This document shows, piece by piece, positions 23,501 through 38,500 of a DNA stretch of 64,000 nt. Positions within the stretch are counted from its first letter, which is position 1; each line of letters starts with the position of its first letter. The notes under the pieces are model-generated. The model had not been told where the DNA came from and did no database searches. It was given only the letters and a program-made list of their open reading frames with translations. Source of the stretch: Carnegiea gigantea (lineage: Eukaryota > Streptophyta > Magnoliopsida > Caryophyllales > Cactaceae); NCBI GenBank assembly GCA_029747015.1, contig JAKOGI010002761.1, forward strand, positions 24,027 through 88,026. The letters run 5' to 3'. The translations under genes were made by a program, and so were the position numbers.

Positions 23501-26500
23501 ATTTACTTTCTAGGATTGAAAAGAACGGTGTCATGCCTAAACAGAGTGTGCAAAGGACACCATCGGCAATCAAAAGGCAAAGAGAATTAAGGAGGCTTGA
23601 GTTTGGTGTGAACTATGACCGGGTAAGCGCCTCTTCTAGTGGGATGTTGGTTCCGTATGTTTAGGATGTTGTCCTAGAATGTGAGGGGCATCAATGATCT
23701 TCGCAAGAGAGATGTCTTAAAAAGCTTTCTGAGGGATTGGAAATGTGATTTGATTTGTCTGCAAGAGACAAAGTTAGAGGAAGTTACATATTCTGTTGTT
23801 CGTAGTTTGTGGGGGAACTATTCTGTGGATTTTGCTTTCCTTAAAGCTGAAGGTGCCTCTAGGGGCATCATAGTGATGTGGGACAAGAACACTTTGAACT
23901 TTGTTTCATCTTCTCAGAGAGAATTTTCCATTACTTGCATATTTCAAATGGTGGACGGTGACTTCGCATGGGCTTTTTCTGGGGTTTACGGGTGTATTGG
24001 GGGAGATTTCAATGAAATTTTATATCCTCAATAAAGGAGTTCGGGATTATGTCCAATGAATACTATGGTGGAGTTTCATGACTTCATCAATTATGCTGCT
24101 TTAGTGGAACTTCCTTTGCGTGGGGGTGATTATACTTGGTCTAGGAGTGGTGGGGAAGCTGTTCGCTCGAGGTTGGACCGCTTCTTGGTTTCTTTGGACT
24201 GGGAGGAACATTTCCCAGACTCACTTCAGACTAGATTGCCAAGGCCTCTCTCATATCATTTCCCAATAACTCTAGAGAAGGCCAAGTTGGAGAGGGGCAA
24301 TGTTCCTTTCAAATTCGAGAACATGTGGCTCAAAGTTGAAGGGTTCCCTAACCTTGTTAAAAAATGGTGGGAAGAGGTGGAAGTGGAAGGCTTTGCTAGT
24401 TATGTGATTGCGAGGAAGCTTAAGTTTGTTAAAGAGGAGTTGAAAAAATGGAACAAAGAAGTCTTCGGGGATATTAAGTTAAGGAAATACAAACTGCTGG
24501 ATTCTGTTAATACGCTTGATGTGAAAGAAGAATCTGTTGATCTCAGCAGTGATGAAATAGACCAAAGGAGGGTGGCAAGAGAGGAGTTGGCAAGGGTATT
24601 GCACATGGAAGAAGTTTCTTGGAGGCAAAAGTCAAGGGCTCTGTGGCTTAGAGAGGGGGATCGCAACACAAAGTTTTTCCATAGAACGGCCAACCTGCGT
24701 AGGAAGTTCAACTTCATGTCCGGGGTGGAGATTGAGGGGAATCGTTATGAAACAATTGAGAGTATGAAAAGTTCTATACATGGCTTCTACAAGAAGCTGT
24801 TCTATGAAACTGAACCCTGGAGGCCGAAAGTGGAAGGCTTATCGTTGCCCTCTTTATCTATCTCCGCCAGGGAGGCTCTTGAGATGTCATTTGATGAAGA
24901 AGAAGTCATTAGAGCTCTACATGATTGTTGTGGGGATAAGGGGCCTGGCCCAAATGGAATGACTATGGCTTTCCTTCAAGCAAACTGAGATACGGTGCGA
25001 GGGGATGTGTTGACTATGTTCTCGGAGTTTTACACAGATGGGAAATTTGTGGTTAGCCTCAATGCTACTTTCATAGGGCTTATTCCAAAGAGAGCTGATG
25101 CACAGAATATCAAAGATTATCGCCCAATTAGTTTGATTGGATGTATTTATAAGCTGCTCTCAAAGGTGCTAGCTCGTAGGTTCAGAAGTGTAATTGGGGG
25201 CCTCATTTCTGAGAATCAGAACGCCTTTGTTGGGGGCAGGCAGATTTTGGATGCAGTACTCATTGCAAACGAGCTTATTGACTCCAGGATCAAGGGTAGT
25301 AAGCCGGGGGTTATTTGCAAGCTTGACATCGAGAAGGCTTATGACCATGTCAATTGGGATCTTCTTATTTACGTAATGAGAAGAATGGGGGTTTGGGGAG
25401 AGATGGATTACTTGGATTAGACATTGTATTTCTTCTGCTTCTTTTGCGGTTTTAGTTAATGGCTCCCTTTCTCAATTCTTTTCTGCTTCTAGAGGGTTGC
25501 GCCAGGGTGACCCTATATCACCTCTTCTGTTCTTATTGGTGATGGAAGTGTTCACAAGGATGGTTAATTCGACCGCTACAGCAGGACTTATTTCTGGCTT
25601 CTCTGTAGGCCGGCTGAATGATTCTGCCACTGATGTCTCTCACGTACTCTTTGCTGATGATACGATTATCTTCTGTGATAATGATTGCGAGCAAATAGTG
25701 AACTTACGTGGCATTCTTATTTGGTTTGAAACGGTGTCTGGGCTAAGAGTCAATCTCTCAAAGAGCTCTATCTTACCAGTTGGGCAAGTGGATAATATTC
25801 AATTACTTGCAGGAATTCTAGGATGCTCTGTTGGTTCTTTTCCATCATCTTATCTTGGCCTCCCTCTTGGTGCAAAATTTAAGGATAAATCCATTTGGGC
25901 ACCTGTGATCGAGCGTTTTGAGAGAAGACTATCGGGGTGGAAATCAAAGTATCTCTCCAAAGGGGGGAGACTGACACTTATTAAAAGTGTTTTGGCGAGC
26001 ATTCCAGCGTACTTTCTCTCACTCTTCCCTTTACCAGTCTCAGTGGCTAATAGGTTGGAAGCTATTCAGAGAAAATTCCTTTGGGGGTCTTTTGGTAGTG
26101 ACTTCAAATTTCATCTTGTTAGATGGAATATTGTCAAGAATCCCATACCAGAAGGGGGATTAGGTGTTAGAGATCTTAGAATCTTCAATGAAGCATTGCT
26201 AGGCAAGTGGTTGTGGAGATACATGAATGAGAAGGATAGCCTGTGGAGAAGAGTGATTAGGAGCAAATATGGGGATAATGGTCTTGGATGGTATCCATCC
26301 AAACCAAGTGGTGCTTATGGGCATAGTTTATGGAGGTTCATCCACAAAGGATGGGGAAGATTTTTTCATTATTTTTCCTTCAAGGCTGGTGTCGGTTCTT
26401 CTATTTTGTTTTGGCACGACCGTTGGTGTAAGGAGGGCCCTCTGCGAGATAGCTTCCCCTCTCTTTATGTGCTTACGGCGAATAGAGATGCTACTATTGC

Positions 26501-29500
26501 AGATTTTTGTCACCGTGAGCCTAGCACTATTGTGTGGTCTCCTGTTTTCATCCGTGATGCTTTGATGGATGACTCTATCCTTGCCACCTTTCTCAATAAG
26601 TTGAGTGAGATTTCATTTCATGACTCACCTGATGCGGTTACTTGGGATCTCAACCCTAAAGGTTTTTTCACTGTTAAATCTTATTATATGAAGCTCCTCT
26701 CTAATTCTACCTCCACTATGGAGTCTAGATTTTTGGGACGGTTCCCTTAGAAAATCATTTGGAAGAGGTTGGCTCCCTTGAAGGTGTCAGTTTTTGGGTG
26801 GGAAGCTTCGCATGGGAGTATTTTGACATATGATAATTTACAAAAAAAGGGAATTATTTTGGTGAACAGATGTTCTATGTGCAAAGTCGATTTGGAGTCT
26901 CCTGATCACCTACTACTACATTGTCAATTTATAAGGGCTCTACGGGAGTTATCCTTTAGTTGCTTGGGAGTCTCCTGGGTTGTTTCGGATTCTATGAGGA
27001 ATCATCTTTTGGCTTGGGAAGGTGCTTTTAGTAGAAAAGTTAAAGAGAGAAGCGTCTTCTTGATCCCACATGCGATTTTTTGGGTTATTTGGCGAGAGAG
27101 AAACAAAAGAGTCTTTGAAGGAGAGGAGACGCCCCTTCAACGAATCAAAGATATTCTTATCAAGACTCTTTTTTTCTGGAATAGTGGGAACTTTTATGAC
27201 TCTTCTTTTGACGTAATTGATTTTGTGAATAGGTTCCATCTAGGGTGTACATAATCCTTTTGTAGGTTGCTTGCTTGCAACCATCCCTTTGTACATTATT
27301 CAGTTTAATATATTTTACTCTTTTTCCCTATCAAAAAAAAAGAAAATATTATAATTTCCTAAATCTTTTTACCCATCCTTCACTCTTATCCTACATCAAC
27401 TACTCATAAATTATTTGGTCTTCTCATAAAAGTTATATTCCAACAACACCAATCACCATTTCAGGACACCATCTGTCGCATAGTTGCATCTTTAAATGTG
27501 CCATTTTAAAAAGATTTGAAAATTGAACCTCAAGAGGGTAATCCCTACGCCTCAGGACTCTAGAGGCATAGAGCCATGCTTCATGCCAAAGATGCACTAG
27601 GTATTCTGCCATCTAGAAAAGATTTGAAAATTGAACATGCCTTTGCTGCACTATGGCAACTCTTTGAATGAGGAAAAAGAGGATAACAAAGATAAGCATA
27701 AGAAGGTAAAAAAGAAAGTGAAATGAAATTAGTGAAGAACAAAACTTTTGAAAGGTTATACCAAAGACTAGAGACTAAGGATGGAGAGAATGATATATTC
27801 AAGGTCTTTACAGCAAGGGAAAGGAAGACAAAAGACCTTAGAAATGTAAGATGTATCAAACATGAGCATCGTAATGTCCTTGTCAAGGAGGCTAACACAA
27901 AGGAGCAATGGCAAAGTTACTTCTATAAACTTTTTCATACTGAAGATAGTAAGATATTTAGACATTCTGAACCAGGGCACTCTGAGTGGCATTAAAACTT
28001 TAGGGCGTGCCAAAGAATCACCAACGATGAGATGGTTCAGGCTTTAAGAAAAATGAAAACAGGAAAAGCAATTGGCCTAGAACGAATATCTGCGGAAATA
28101 TGGAAATGTTTGGGTGAAGGACTTAATTGATTAACCAGGCCTTTTAATGTTACTTTTAGGACTGCAACAATGCTCGAGTGCAGAATTAGTGCTATTATCC
28201 TATTATAACAAGGGTGATATTCAAAATTGCAACAATTATAGATATCAATTTACTAAGCCACACTATGGAACTGTGGGAAATGGTGAATGAGAACCGGCTA
28301 AGGAGGGACATTACGATTTATAAGAACCAGTTTTGCTTTATAGTAGAAAGATCGACTACAAAAGTGATACATCTTATAAGAAAGAAAATGGAATTTTATA
28401 GGGATAGGAAAAAGGGTTTGCATAGGGTATTTATCGATCTGGAGAAGGCTCACGATAGGATACCTAATAAAGTGCTTTGGAGTTGCCTGGAGAAGAAAGA
28501 CGTACCAATTATGAGTATATTCAGATTATCAAAGATATGTACGAGAGAGCTACCACCAGTACGACTATTAGTGTTGTCGTCGTTATATTTGTTTTGGTTT
28601 GCACACCTAATTTTCCATATTGTTTATTGTTTTCTTATCGATTGAGGCTCCATATTGTTATGTAATGTTTTTATTTTTCAATGTGTTCCAAAAGTTTTCA
28701 TCTCACCGATTTCTATTATCTAATGTGTTTCAAAAGTTTTCATCTCAACAAAAGATTTTCAAAAATCTTTTTTTGGATATTTTGGAATCAGTCTTTATGC
28801 TTGCACGCGTACTTGTTGAGTAAGACTCTCCGCATCTGGATCTCTCCAAACCCCACAAAAATGGGACCCGCACTTAGAGTTGCTAGATTGTAAAGAGGTT
28901 GATCCCACACCATTATCAGGTGACAAGACTCTACCAGCCTAAACCCATGCTTCACCTCAAAGATGCACTAGATATTCTAAGTGGTTGAAATGTTATAATC
29001 AACTAAGAACCCACCACCCCTTCAGCACAAGAACTCTTCTTACTCCACCAAACAAAATTATCGACCCCATTATTTCTGTTTGACCACATTTCCAGAGTCC
29101 TCCCCTTTTGCAAACCTTCAAAGGAGCTTCATTGACCCATGAAGCAACCTCATGCGTAACGCACCCTCCTCTTTAGAATAGCAAAGTCGTCCCAATTTCC
29201 CCAATGAAGACAATTAACAGTTTCATTACACCAAAGGAAGTATCTCATGATTTTCTTCATACACTTGTTGAAATGCAAAAGAAAGACATAATAAATTAGA
29301 AGGCTCCATAAACTACTTTACAACATACTATTTCAACTTTTATAAAGGGCCTAGACTTCAGTTATTTGAAGACCAAGCTTAATAAAACCCTTGAAACTAA
29401 ATTCATAAGATCCTTCATATCTGACTGATCCCAACAATTTTGCATCACATACCTCAAGTTCTCAATCCTATTGGATTGTCCATTGAGGCAAATTGGAACC

Positions 29501-32500
29501 ACAGGAATGTATAATCTTATCATTTGACTGAGATTTCAGTGAGCTTGGGGGAGGGAAAGAATAAGAAGGGCCTTGGGGTTATCAATAGGGACATATGAGC
29601 CAAGTTGCGTGTAGGAGGCAGGGTTCACTATAGTCATTTTCATATGTCATAATATAATGTAAGCCATTGTTCAAAATCTAAGAGTCAAGTCTCATTCTTC
29701 TCATCTCTCATCTAACATTTGTTTTCTTTCTTTTGCATAATTTTTCTTCTCGTTTTTAATTATGAAAAGTTTTTTTGATTTTTTTTTCCTGTCTTTTGTT
29801 TAGTTTTTACTAGGTTCATTTTTTCCCCCTTTCCTCCTCTTCCTTCATCTTTTTATAACTTTACTAAGGTCTTTAAGTTTTATATCCTTTTTTATTTGTT
29901 TTAAATAACTTTAGCGACCTGTAATATGGAAAGGTGAAAAATAAACATTGTAAAATCATTCCACTAGTCATCCATACGAGAATCCCACTAGTGCGCTGTG
30001 GAAATCCCACCCAAAAACAAAACAAAAAACAGCATGTAACATACATGTCTCATATTAGAGCCAGAGGCAATAAGTCATGAAAACCAGTAAAAATCACCGA
30101 AGTGAACAGATGAAAAGCACCCCCAACATAAATCCTAAAATTAAAGGGCCTAATAACGGCTCAGTGTTTATTTTTAGTGAGGGGGGTTCATGGGTTGTTC
30201 TAAAAAACGTGAATGACTTTGGATCACAATGGAAGTAATAAAAAATCAAGCATCTGTCATAGTGGATGGCCTTTCGCAACCTCCTTGGGTAAATCACCAA
30301 TAAAAAACAAATTCGTTTCATTCCAACAACTCCAAGTGCGGATCCTTTCGTAGATTTGGGTACAACTAAATGTACACAATAGCCTTAACCCTGCAAGCAC
30401 TCCTGCAAGCAAAGAAACCGATCATTCCCCAATTAATCCCCCCTCCCCAAAAAAAAAAAACAAAAAAAAAACACAACACGAAGGGGCATTATAGCCAAAA
30501 CATTTCTGGTAAAATAAGGAGAAAACAGTCCTAACATAAGTATTGCTTTCACAATCAGGTTGAAGTCAATTTCTAAGTCAACCATGAAAAAGAAAGAAAA
30601 GGTCTACAAAGCTAACAACAGACCCCTACAAACTTTACACACTCCATACTAAGTTGTTTTTTTTTTTGGATGGGTAATCAAAAGGTTACATTGGAAAGAC
30701 ATCAGGGGGATGCCACCCGTGTACAAAAGAGGCAAAGACAAAAACATCATGCCCTCAAGCTCTCATGCATAATATTATCTACAAAATCTAGGAAATACAT
30801 GTTACTTCCACCATTAAACGCATGACTCCAACTATATAAGGTTCTCAAAAAGTTGAGCTTGAAATCTTGCAAGGATAAAGTTTTGCCCTCAAAAATCCGA
30901 CTATCCCTTTCCTTCCTGTACACCACCAAATTGCCAAAGGAATCATTTTCCAAACACCACCAACCTAACTTTCTTCATTCTTCTTCTCCACGCCACCACG
31001 ACATCTTTCACAGAGAAAGGTTGAACACATCTAACACCCATCAAGGATAGAGACAAGGGTCAAAGTGATGAAACCAAACTACAATGAATACGGAGGTGGT
31101 CCACCGTCCCTTCCTTAACACACATTAAACACCTATTTGGCCTATTAAAGTTTCTCCTCTTAAGCATATCCTCTGTGGGGATCTTGTCTTTAGTGGCTGT
31201 CCAAGTAAAAAAGCACGCTTTTGTTAGCGCTTTAGACTTCTAAGTAGCCTGTACAGGGAAATTAGGGCAATTCCCACCACTGTAAAGCTTGTGGCATAAA
31301 CTCTTGATGGTAAAAGAATTAATAGAGTCATAAGGCCAAATAATTTCATCAGTACCCTCAGGAAGAACCTGCACCTTAGCAAGGGAAGCAAAAAAATTAC
31401 AAACACTTTCTTCTTCCCAATCATTAGGGCTCCTAGAAAATGTTATATTCCAATGACTTAGGCCACCGTTCCAAGAGAACCCTAGAAAATTACAAAGAAA
31501 GTCTCATGATTTTCTAAAGATGACTAGCATCGCTAGCTGGGATAGTGAACAAGGACCTGAAATAAATAGGGAGGCTCCATGAAGTGCTCTTCAACAATGT
31601 GAGCCTACCCCCTTTGAACAAAAGCTTAGATTTCCATCCCATTAGTCTCTTGTGGAACCTTTCAACAATAGGCTCCCACACACCTTTGGTCTTACAATTT
31701 GCACCCAGAGGGAGACCAAGATAAGAAAATGGCAAGTAATCAACCCCACAACCAAAGAAATGAGCCAAGTGATGCAGTTCACGAACCTCACCAACTAGCA
31801 GAAGAACACTTTTAGCTAAGTTGACTCTAAGCTCGGACATTGCTTCAAAAATGAGAAGAGCACACCTAAAATGCCCAATGTTACTCTCATCCGGTTTACA
31901 AAAAAATAAGAATGTCATCAGCAAAGAGAAGGTGAGAGATCAAAATGTTGTCGGATTGAAAGTTACCAATTTGGAAACCTTCTAATAAACCCACGTCAGT
32001 TGCTTTAACAAGCATTCTGCTAAGTGCATCACCAAGATAAATAACAAGAGGGAAAGCGGATCACCTTGACGAAGCCCTCTTGAACTAGGGAATAAACCTG
32101 CCGGCTGACCATTGATTCAAACTGAAAAGCAAACGGTAGAAATGCAAAAGTACACCCATCTCCTCCACTAGCTAGGGAAGTCGATTTTATTAAGAATGGT
32201 CATAAGCAAATCCCAAGAGACATGATCAAAAGCCTTCTTAATATCGACCTTACATAGAATTCCCGACCTGTTGGATTTGAGATAGGAGTCGATACACTCA
32301 TTAGCTATCAAAGAAGCATCTAGAATTTGACAACCGGGAACAAAGGCATGCTGATAAGGGCCGACAATTTTGCCAATGACGTTTCTCATCGAGGCAAGAA
32401 CCTTGGCAACAATTTTGTACACACTCCCGACTAGACTGATGGGTCTAAAATTCTTAATGTCATCTGCCCTTGCCACTTTAGAGTTCAAGATGATGAAAAT

Positions 32501-35500
32501 GGCATTCCGACTTTTCTCAAAGATGCCAGTACTATGGAAATTAGCTAAAAGTCCCATAATCTCCCCCTTGACTGTACTCCAAGAATGCTGGAAAAGGCAA
32601 TGTTAAAACTTGCTGGATCTAGAGCTTTATTCTTGCCCAAGTCATTGATCGCATTCCAAACTTCCTCCTCGGAGAAGCCCTTTTCAAGCTCGAAAACATC
32701 ATCAAGACTAACAGAATCATAATCAATCCCCTCGAGGAAAGGCCGAGATGGTTGACCTTCTTGATAAAGATTAACATAAAACTGGGTAATTGCATATTTA
32801 ATGGAAGAAGATTCCACATCGAACTCACCATCCACCTTAATATTATGAATAGCATTGAATTTTCTTCTACTATTAGCCATCCTGTGAAAGAATTTGGTAT
32901 TGCGATCTCCTTCTTCAATGCAATGCTGCTTTGCTTTCTTTCTTAAGATCCAGCCTCTCAAATCTATCAGCAAAGGTGAGAAATTGTTGTTGCTTCTTTT
33001 CATCCATACGCTTGACCCTATCCACCAAATAAGCCAGCTTTGTGTCAAGGTGGCCAAAGACATTCCTATTCCAATCTTTGAGCTTAGACTTGAGAAAACA
33101 CAACTTTTTTTGCTAGAATGAAACTAAAGGAACCCCTCCCCCTCTCTGTAGGTGCTTGGGTCTAGGTGGTTGGTCAACAGAAGACATCGATATTAAGAAG
33201 CAATTGACTCAAGATTCATGTACAAAAAGTTTTCTCCTATGCTTGTCAACAGATGAACTTGATAAATTATTGAACTTGATAAATCTAGAAGATCAGAGGA
33301 AGAAAAACAAAAGTTCCCATAATCCCAAAAATGGACTCATTAAAGAGGCATCTCTGCACCCTCAGATTCTTCTATGCCTCTCACACCAAAGGCTCCAAAA
33401 AAATCAAACATGGGAATAAAATAACATTCTTCTTCTTAGCTTTTCTACGGAAATAATCCCTCTAAAATGAAGAGATGATTCCTATAGCTAGAAACAACCA
33501 ACAAGCTTCCAGACAACTAAAGGCTAGATCCCATAAGCTCTTACAAAAGACAATGAAGAATGAAATTGTGTAGTGATTACAAATCCACTTTGCACATGAA
33601 ACACCTATTCAATGAGATCTTACCTCTATTTTGCAAATTATTGCGCGTCAAAACACATCCATAAGATGCTTCATAACAAAGCACAGGGGGAAAAAAACCA
33701 GAAACTACAAATGCAGCCAAATATTTCCACATAAAAATCGATGGGAATCAAACTTTCGAAAGTTGAATAGGTGCCAAAGGCAAAGAGACAAGATTAATGT
33801 AGCAAGAGTCGACACTCAGCATCCCTTTAGAGTCAAGATCCCAACTAACTAAGTCAAGAGACGATTACCTAACATAGATTCTACGGCCAAAGAAAACTCT
33901 AAATCCAATAATTCCAATCTCTCTAATAATGACTTACAGTGGCCCTTTATAGGAAAATCGTACAACAGTCCTATTTTGTGGAAAATACGAAAGAATACTA
34001 TAAAAGATTTATCACCCAATATACTTTCCTAATCTAACGAAGATATAAGTATGATTCCTATTGCAATTAAAAGACCAATAACATAAGGAAAAAAAATTAA
34101 ATTAAATTAAATTATTCTAAAACTCAAAAAGAGTGTTGCATCATAAAGGTAAGATGAGTGACCTTCAATCCAATAGCCATGCCAAGAAAAGATAGGGGAA
34201 AAATTCCCTCAAGGGAACACCTTCAATCCAACAATCATGCCAAGAAAAAATAGAAGACCTAACCCAAATTAAAAGAAACATGGAGATAAAATCTTCCCTA
34301 TCCCTTATATATGTGCCTATAGAGGCTTAGCCCCGAAGAACCATTTGGTCTAGAAGTACACCACCCAAGCCCCTGCTTACCATATTCAATGCTTCTTCAA
34401 AGGTTCACCTTCCCATTCATGAATCTCCATAATCATTTGCCAATCAAGGCCTCATTAAAAATGCGTAAGTCTGTAGCAACTGACCCTCCCTCAAGTATGG
34501 GAAGCTTACAACTGACCCTCCCTCAAGTATGGGACGCTTAACAATATTACCTCTCACTAGATGAAACTTAAAACCACTACCAAAAGAACCCCAAAGGAAT
34601 TGCTTTGAATAGCTTCTAACCTGTCTACCATTAACAATGTTATGAGAAAGAGAGAAAGAAAGTAGGAATGCTCGAAAGAACACATTTGATAAGATCCATT
34701 TTTTGGCCCCAAGGAAGGTATTTCAGTCTCCACCTTGAGACTCTCCTCTCATACCTCTCAACAACTGGTTCTCAAATGGATTTTTCCTTGGATTTTGCTC
34801 CAAGAGGGAGAACGAGAAAGTCGGTCGGAAAAGAACAAATAGTTCAATAGCCATCCTAAAACACTCGCAAGCAATTGGATATTACCCACCTGATCCACTG
34901 ACAAATAGAGCTTTTTGTCAAATTAACTCTCAACCCACACCACCTCAAAACATATAAGGATACACCAAAAGGTTCGTCATCTGTTCAAAATCATTGGAAG
35001 TTTGTGACAAAAGATAATGGTATCATCAACAAAACCAAAAAACAAGGATGAGAGATATATAATAGTCAAATTCCTTCGGCCCGCGAAAAACCGAGAAAGA
35101 AGACCCCTGTTATGGTGGCTGAGAACAACATTCTAGTGAAAACCCCCCCAACCAACCCCCCCCCCCCAAAAAAAGGGAAGATGAGAAATAGCCTCCCCCA
35201 GCAAAGCCCTCTAAAGTCTTTAAAGAGACATTGACACTGCAAATGAAGTCAAAGATATGCTTTAACATATCCGTATAATCCACCTCTTCGTGAATCCCAT
35301 TCTTCAAATAGCATAAATAAGAAACTCCCAATTAAGACATGAGCATTCATACTGTCCAACTTACAAACAACCCGGGCATTTCCCGACTTAATCCTCAAAT
35401 CAACAAGCTCATTAGCAACAAGCAAACGTATCAAGATATGGGCCAATACTTTTGAAAGAAGCTAGTAAATACACCCAACCAAACTAATAGGCCGATAGTC

Positions 35501-38500
35501 TCAAATATTTTTCAGCACCTACTTTCCTAAAAATCAAACCAATACAAGTAGGACTAATAAAAGCCACAAACTTTCCTGTCAGGAAAAAAATTGGTTAACC
35601 TTTATTAATTAAAAACAATAAAGATTAACTTTGTTGGAACTTGCAACGAAAGCTTGATTAAAAGGTCAGGGTCCTGTCTTACCATTGAAATGTTGATGAA
35701 GCCCTTTTATGAAGACCTTTTAATCATGCTTATGAAAGGAACACTATGTTCAATAATTGTAATTCATTCTTCTAAAAGCCTGGGCCTGATGAATTCAGAA
35801 GGGGATAATCCATATCCTCAAAGAAATTACCGGTATTATTGGTATATGCAAATTGCAACGAAACCTTCACCCAACTCACAGGAAAAAAATGTCAGCATTG
35901 TCATCCTCTCCAGAACAAAGGAAATCCCACACAATATTCTTCACCTCCTTTGCAATTCGATGCATGCTAAAAAAAGGAAAGAAGTAAAATAAAGTACACA
36001 GAATCCCATAATACTCATCCAAAGTTCCCAACAATTATTAAAAAAAAAATTGGAAAAAAAAGCGCCTCCATCCATTAATGTCCTTGGAAGATCTTCTCAA
36101 TACCAAACCCCAAAATAAGAGAGGCATATGTTTACCTTGCTAAGAACACTAGGTCAAAGTGACACTTTACAGCAGCCTTCTAAGGAGACCAGATAACAGT
36201 TTCATGCACGTCAACCCATTTTAGGCCAAACCAAAAAAAAACTAGTATTGAAAAGGCACCAAGGAAATGTCACCCATGTACAAAATAACCTCATGCCCTC
36301 AAGCTCTCTACAATAATCATATTGACAAAATTCAAAAAAGATAACTTTGTGCATGATTGAGAACTTAACTCCAACCATACAAAGTTCTCAAGAAATAGAG
36401 TTTAGTCTTGCATAGTCCTAGCCTTGCCCTCAAAAAAATGCAATTCCTCTCCTTCCATGTGCTCCACCAAATAGTCAAACGTATCAACTTGTAAACACTT
36501 AGGATCCAACTCTTTTGTAACACTTTTCTCAAAGTCATCAAAACATCACTTATAGTATGAGGGTGCACCCAACTAAATCCCACTAGCATGGATTCAAAAG
36601 ATGGCCAAATCGCGACGAAACGGCCGCATTGGAAATGTTTTAGAGTTACGCGAACCGCCTTTTCATGCAGCGATAGCCGCGATGCAATTGTAGTATTAGA
36701 ACGATTTTGTCGTATCGTGACCAAAATCGAAATCACAGCCGAAACTGCATTTTGAATCCTTGCCCACGCATTTTGAATCCTTGCCCACGAGTGATAATGC
36801 CAAATGCCACAAATCGGAGACACAACGACACTGGACAAAAAGGTGGTCAATCGTCTCTTCCTCTGAAAAACACATTGGATACCCTACTAACTAACTAAAA
36901 GTTTCTCCTTTTAAGCATGTCCTCCTCTATAGGAAATTTTCCTTTGGAGGCCCCCTAAGCAAGAAAGCATACTTTGGTGGGATCTTTAGACTTCCAAATT
37001 GCTCGAGATGGAAAATCATGTCGATCCAACCCTTTATACATCTCTCTGTTGCAGTGAATTTCCCACTTGGGTCATGGGGCCAAAGAATCTGATCGTTGCC
37101 CTCAGAAGCAACTTTCATATTAGCAACCAAAGCCAAATGATTCAAGACACCCTCTTCCTTCCATTCATTTGGGCTCCTCAAGAAAGCTATGCATTGCTGC
37201 CTATTTTAAACATGCCATCCTAAAAAGATCAAGGAATTGAACCTTGAGAGGCTGATCACCACACCACACATATAAGATATTTCTTAAAAACTTCTTGCGT
37301 TATGAGAGAAACTTTGGGAAATTCACTGCCAATAATAAGATAGTGTATCCATATTGAAAGTATAATAACATATAAGGAAACTATTGATCCATCTTTGTAG
37401 CCTGAAGGACAACATAATGTTTCACACATATACACATTTGAATTCTTAATCATCCCTTTGGCCACACAAATGTGCATTCCACATTTCAAAGCCTTAATGG
37501 ATTCTGTTGTTCAGCCATATTTGAGAGTTTATTTTGATATTATTTGAAGATATGCTCATTTACAGCAAGTCCACATGTGATAATCCGGAGCATTTATCTA
37601 CTAATTTTGAGATTTTAAGGCAGCATAATTTATTTACCAAGACGATCAAGTGTAGTTTTGCATCCTCAACATTGGAATATTTGGGGCATATTAATTCAGC
37701 TCAAGAAGTAGTCACTGGCCCTCAGAAAATAGGAGGCCATTAAAAACTAACCTACTCCCAATAATGTCAAACAACTAAAAGAATTCCTTGGCCTCATTGG
37801 ATATTATAGGAGATTTATCAAGCCCTATGGCATTGTATGCAAGATCTATCAAAGAAAAATTCATCCCGATGTTTCCCAATAGCAGAAAGGGCATTTCAAT
37901 AGTTGAACATTCTCATTCCCTTGAGTACCTGGCCTCCTAAATTGTGTATAAGAAGGGAAAAAGAAAATATAGTAGTTGATGCTTTGTCTCAGCTCTGTAG
38001 TGGGCAAGTCATGGCCCTCACTTGATCCCAACTGGATACTGACATATAAGAGCAAGCGCAAAATAGTTGGAGAAATGATGCACATATATGAGACATTGTC
38101 ACCAGGCTGAATCAAAATCTCTACAGTCTTCCAAAGTATAGTCTAAACCAGGATGTCATAAGGAAGAGCAACTTAGGAGTACACACTGAAGTTGATGCCA
38201 CTCTAAAGAGGATTGAAGGCCTATTTTATTGGAATAATAGGCACAAGGACGTCAAAAATTACATCAATTGTGAAGTTTGCCGAGAAGAACAAACCTATCC
38301 TACAAGCACCAGCTAGTTTTTTAAAACCATGGACTGACATATCTCTTTATTTTATTGAAGGCGTACCAATCATAGAAGCGAAGGATAATATCTTGGCGGT
38401 GGTGAAGGATAGGTTGTGTACGAGGGCACAATTCCTAGTGGCATCCCATCCCTAAACAGCCATTTCAACTTGCCAAAATTTTCTTTGAGAACATTTTCAA

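Larger units (their letters stand above)
22828..27343 (+). mobile_element. Nearly full-length L1-type LINE with target-site duplication
   Basis: The element starts near 22828 inside the end of an ORF1-like frame and finishes with a 3' UTR (tgtaggttgcttgcttgca, 27263) and an A-rich tail at 27333-27343. The flanks 22811-22827 and 27344-27360 match at 15 of 17 positions (aaatattata-tttc-t), as expected for target-primed reverse transcription. It inserted into the fourth unit of the local repeat family. It contains ORF1 C-terminus, endonuclease, RT and RVT zinc-finger. Decay is modest: three Trp-to-stop changes, an endonuclease deletion near 23980-24000 and a frameshift near 25400. It is the best reference copy in the window for the other L1 remnants. 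Confidence 0.9.
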
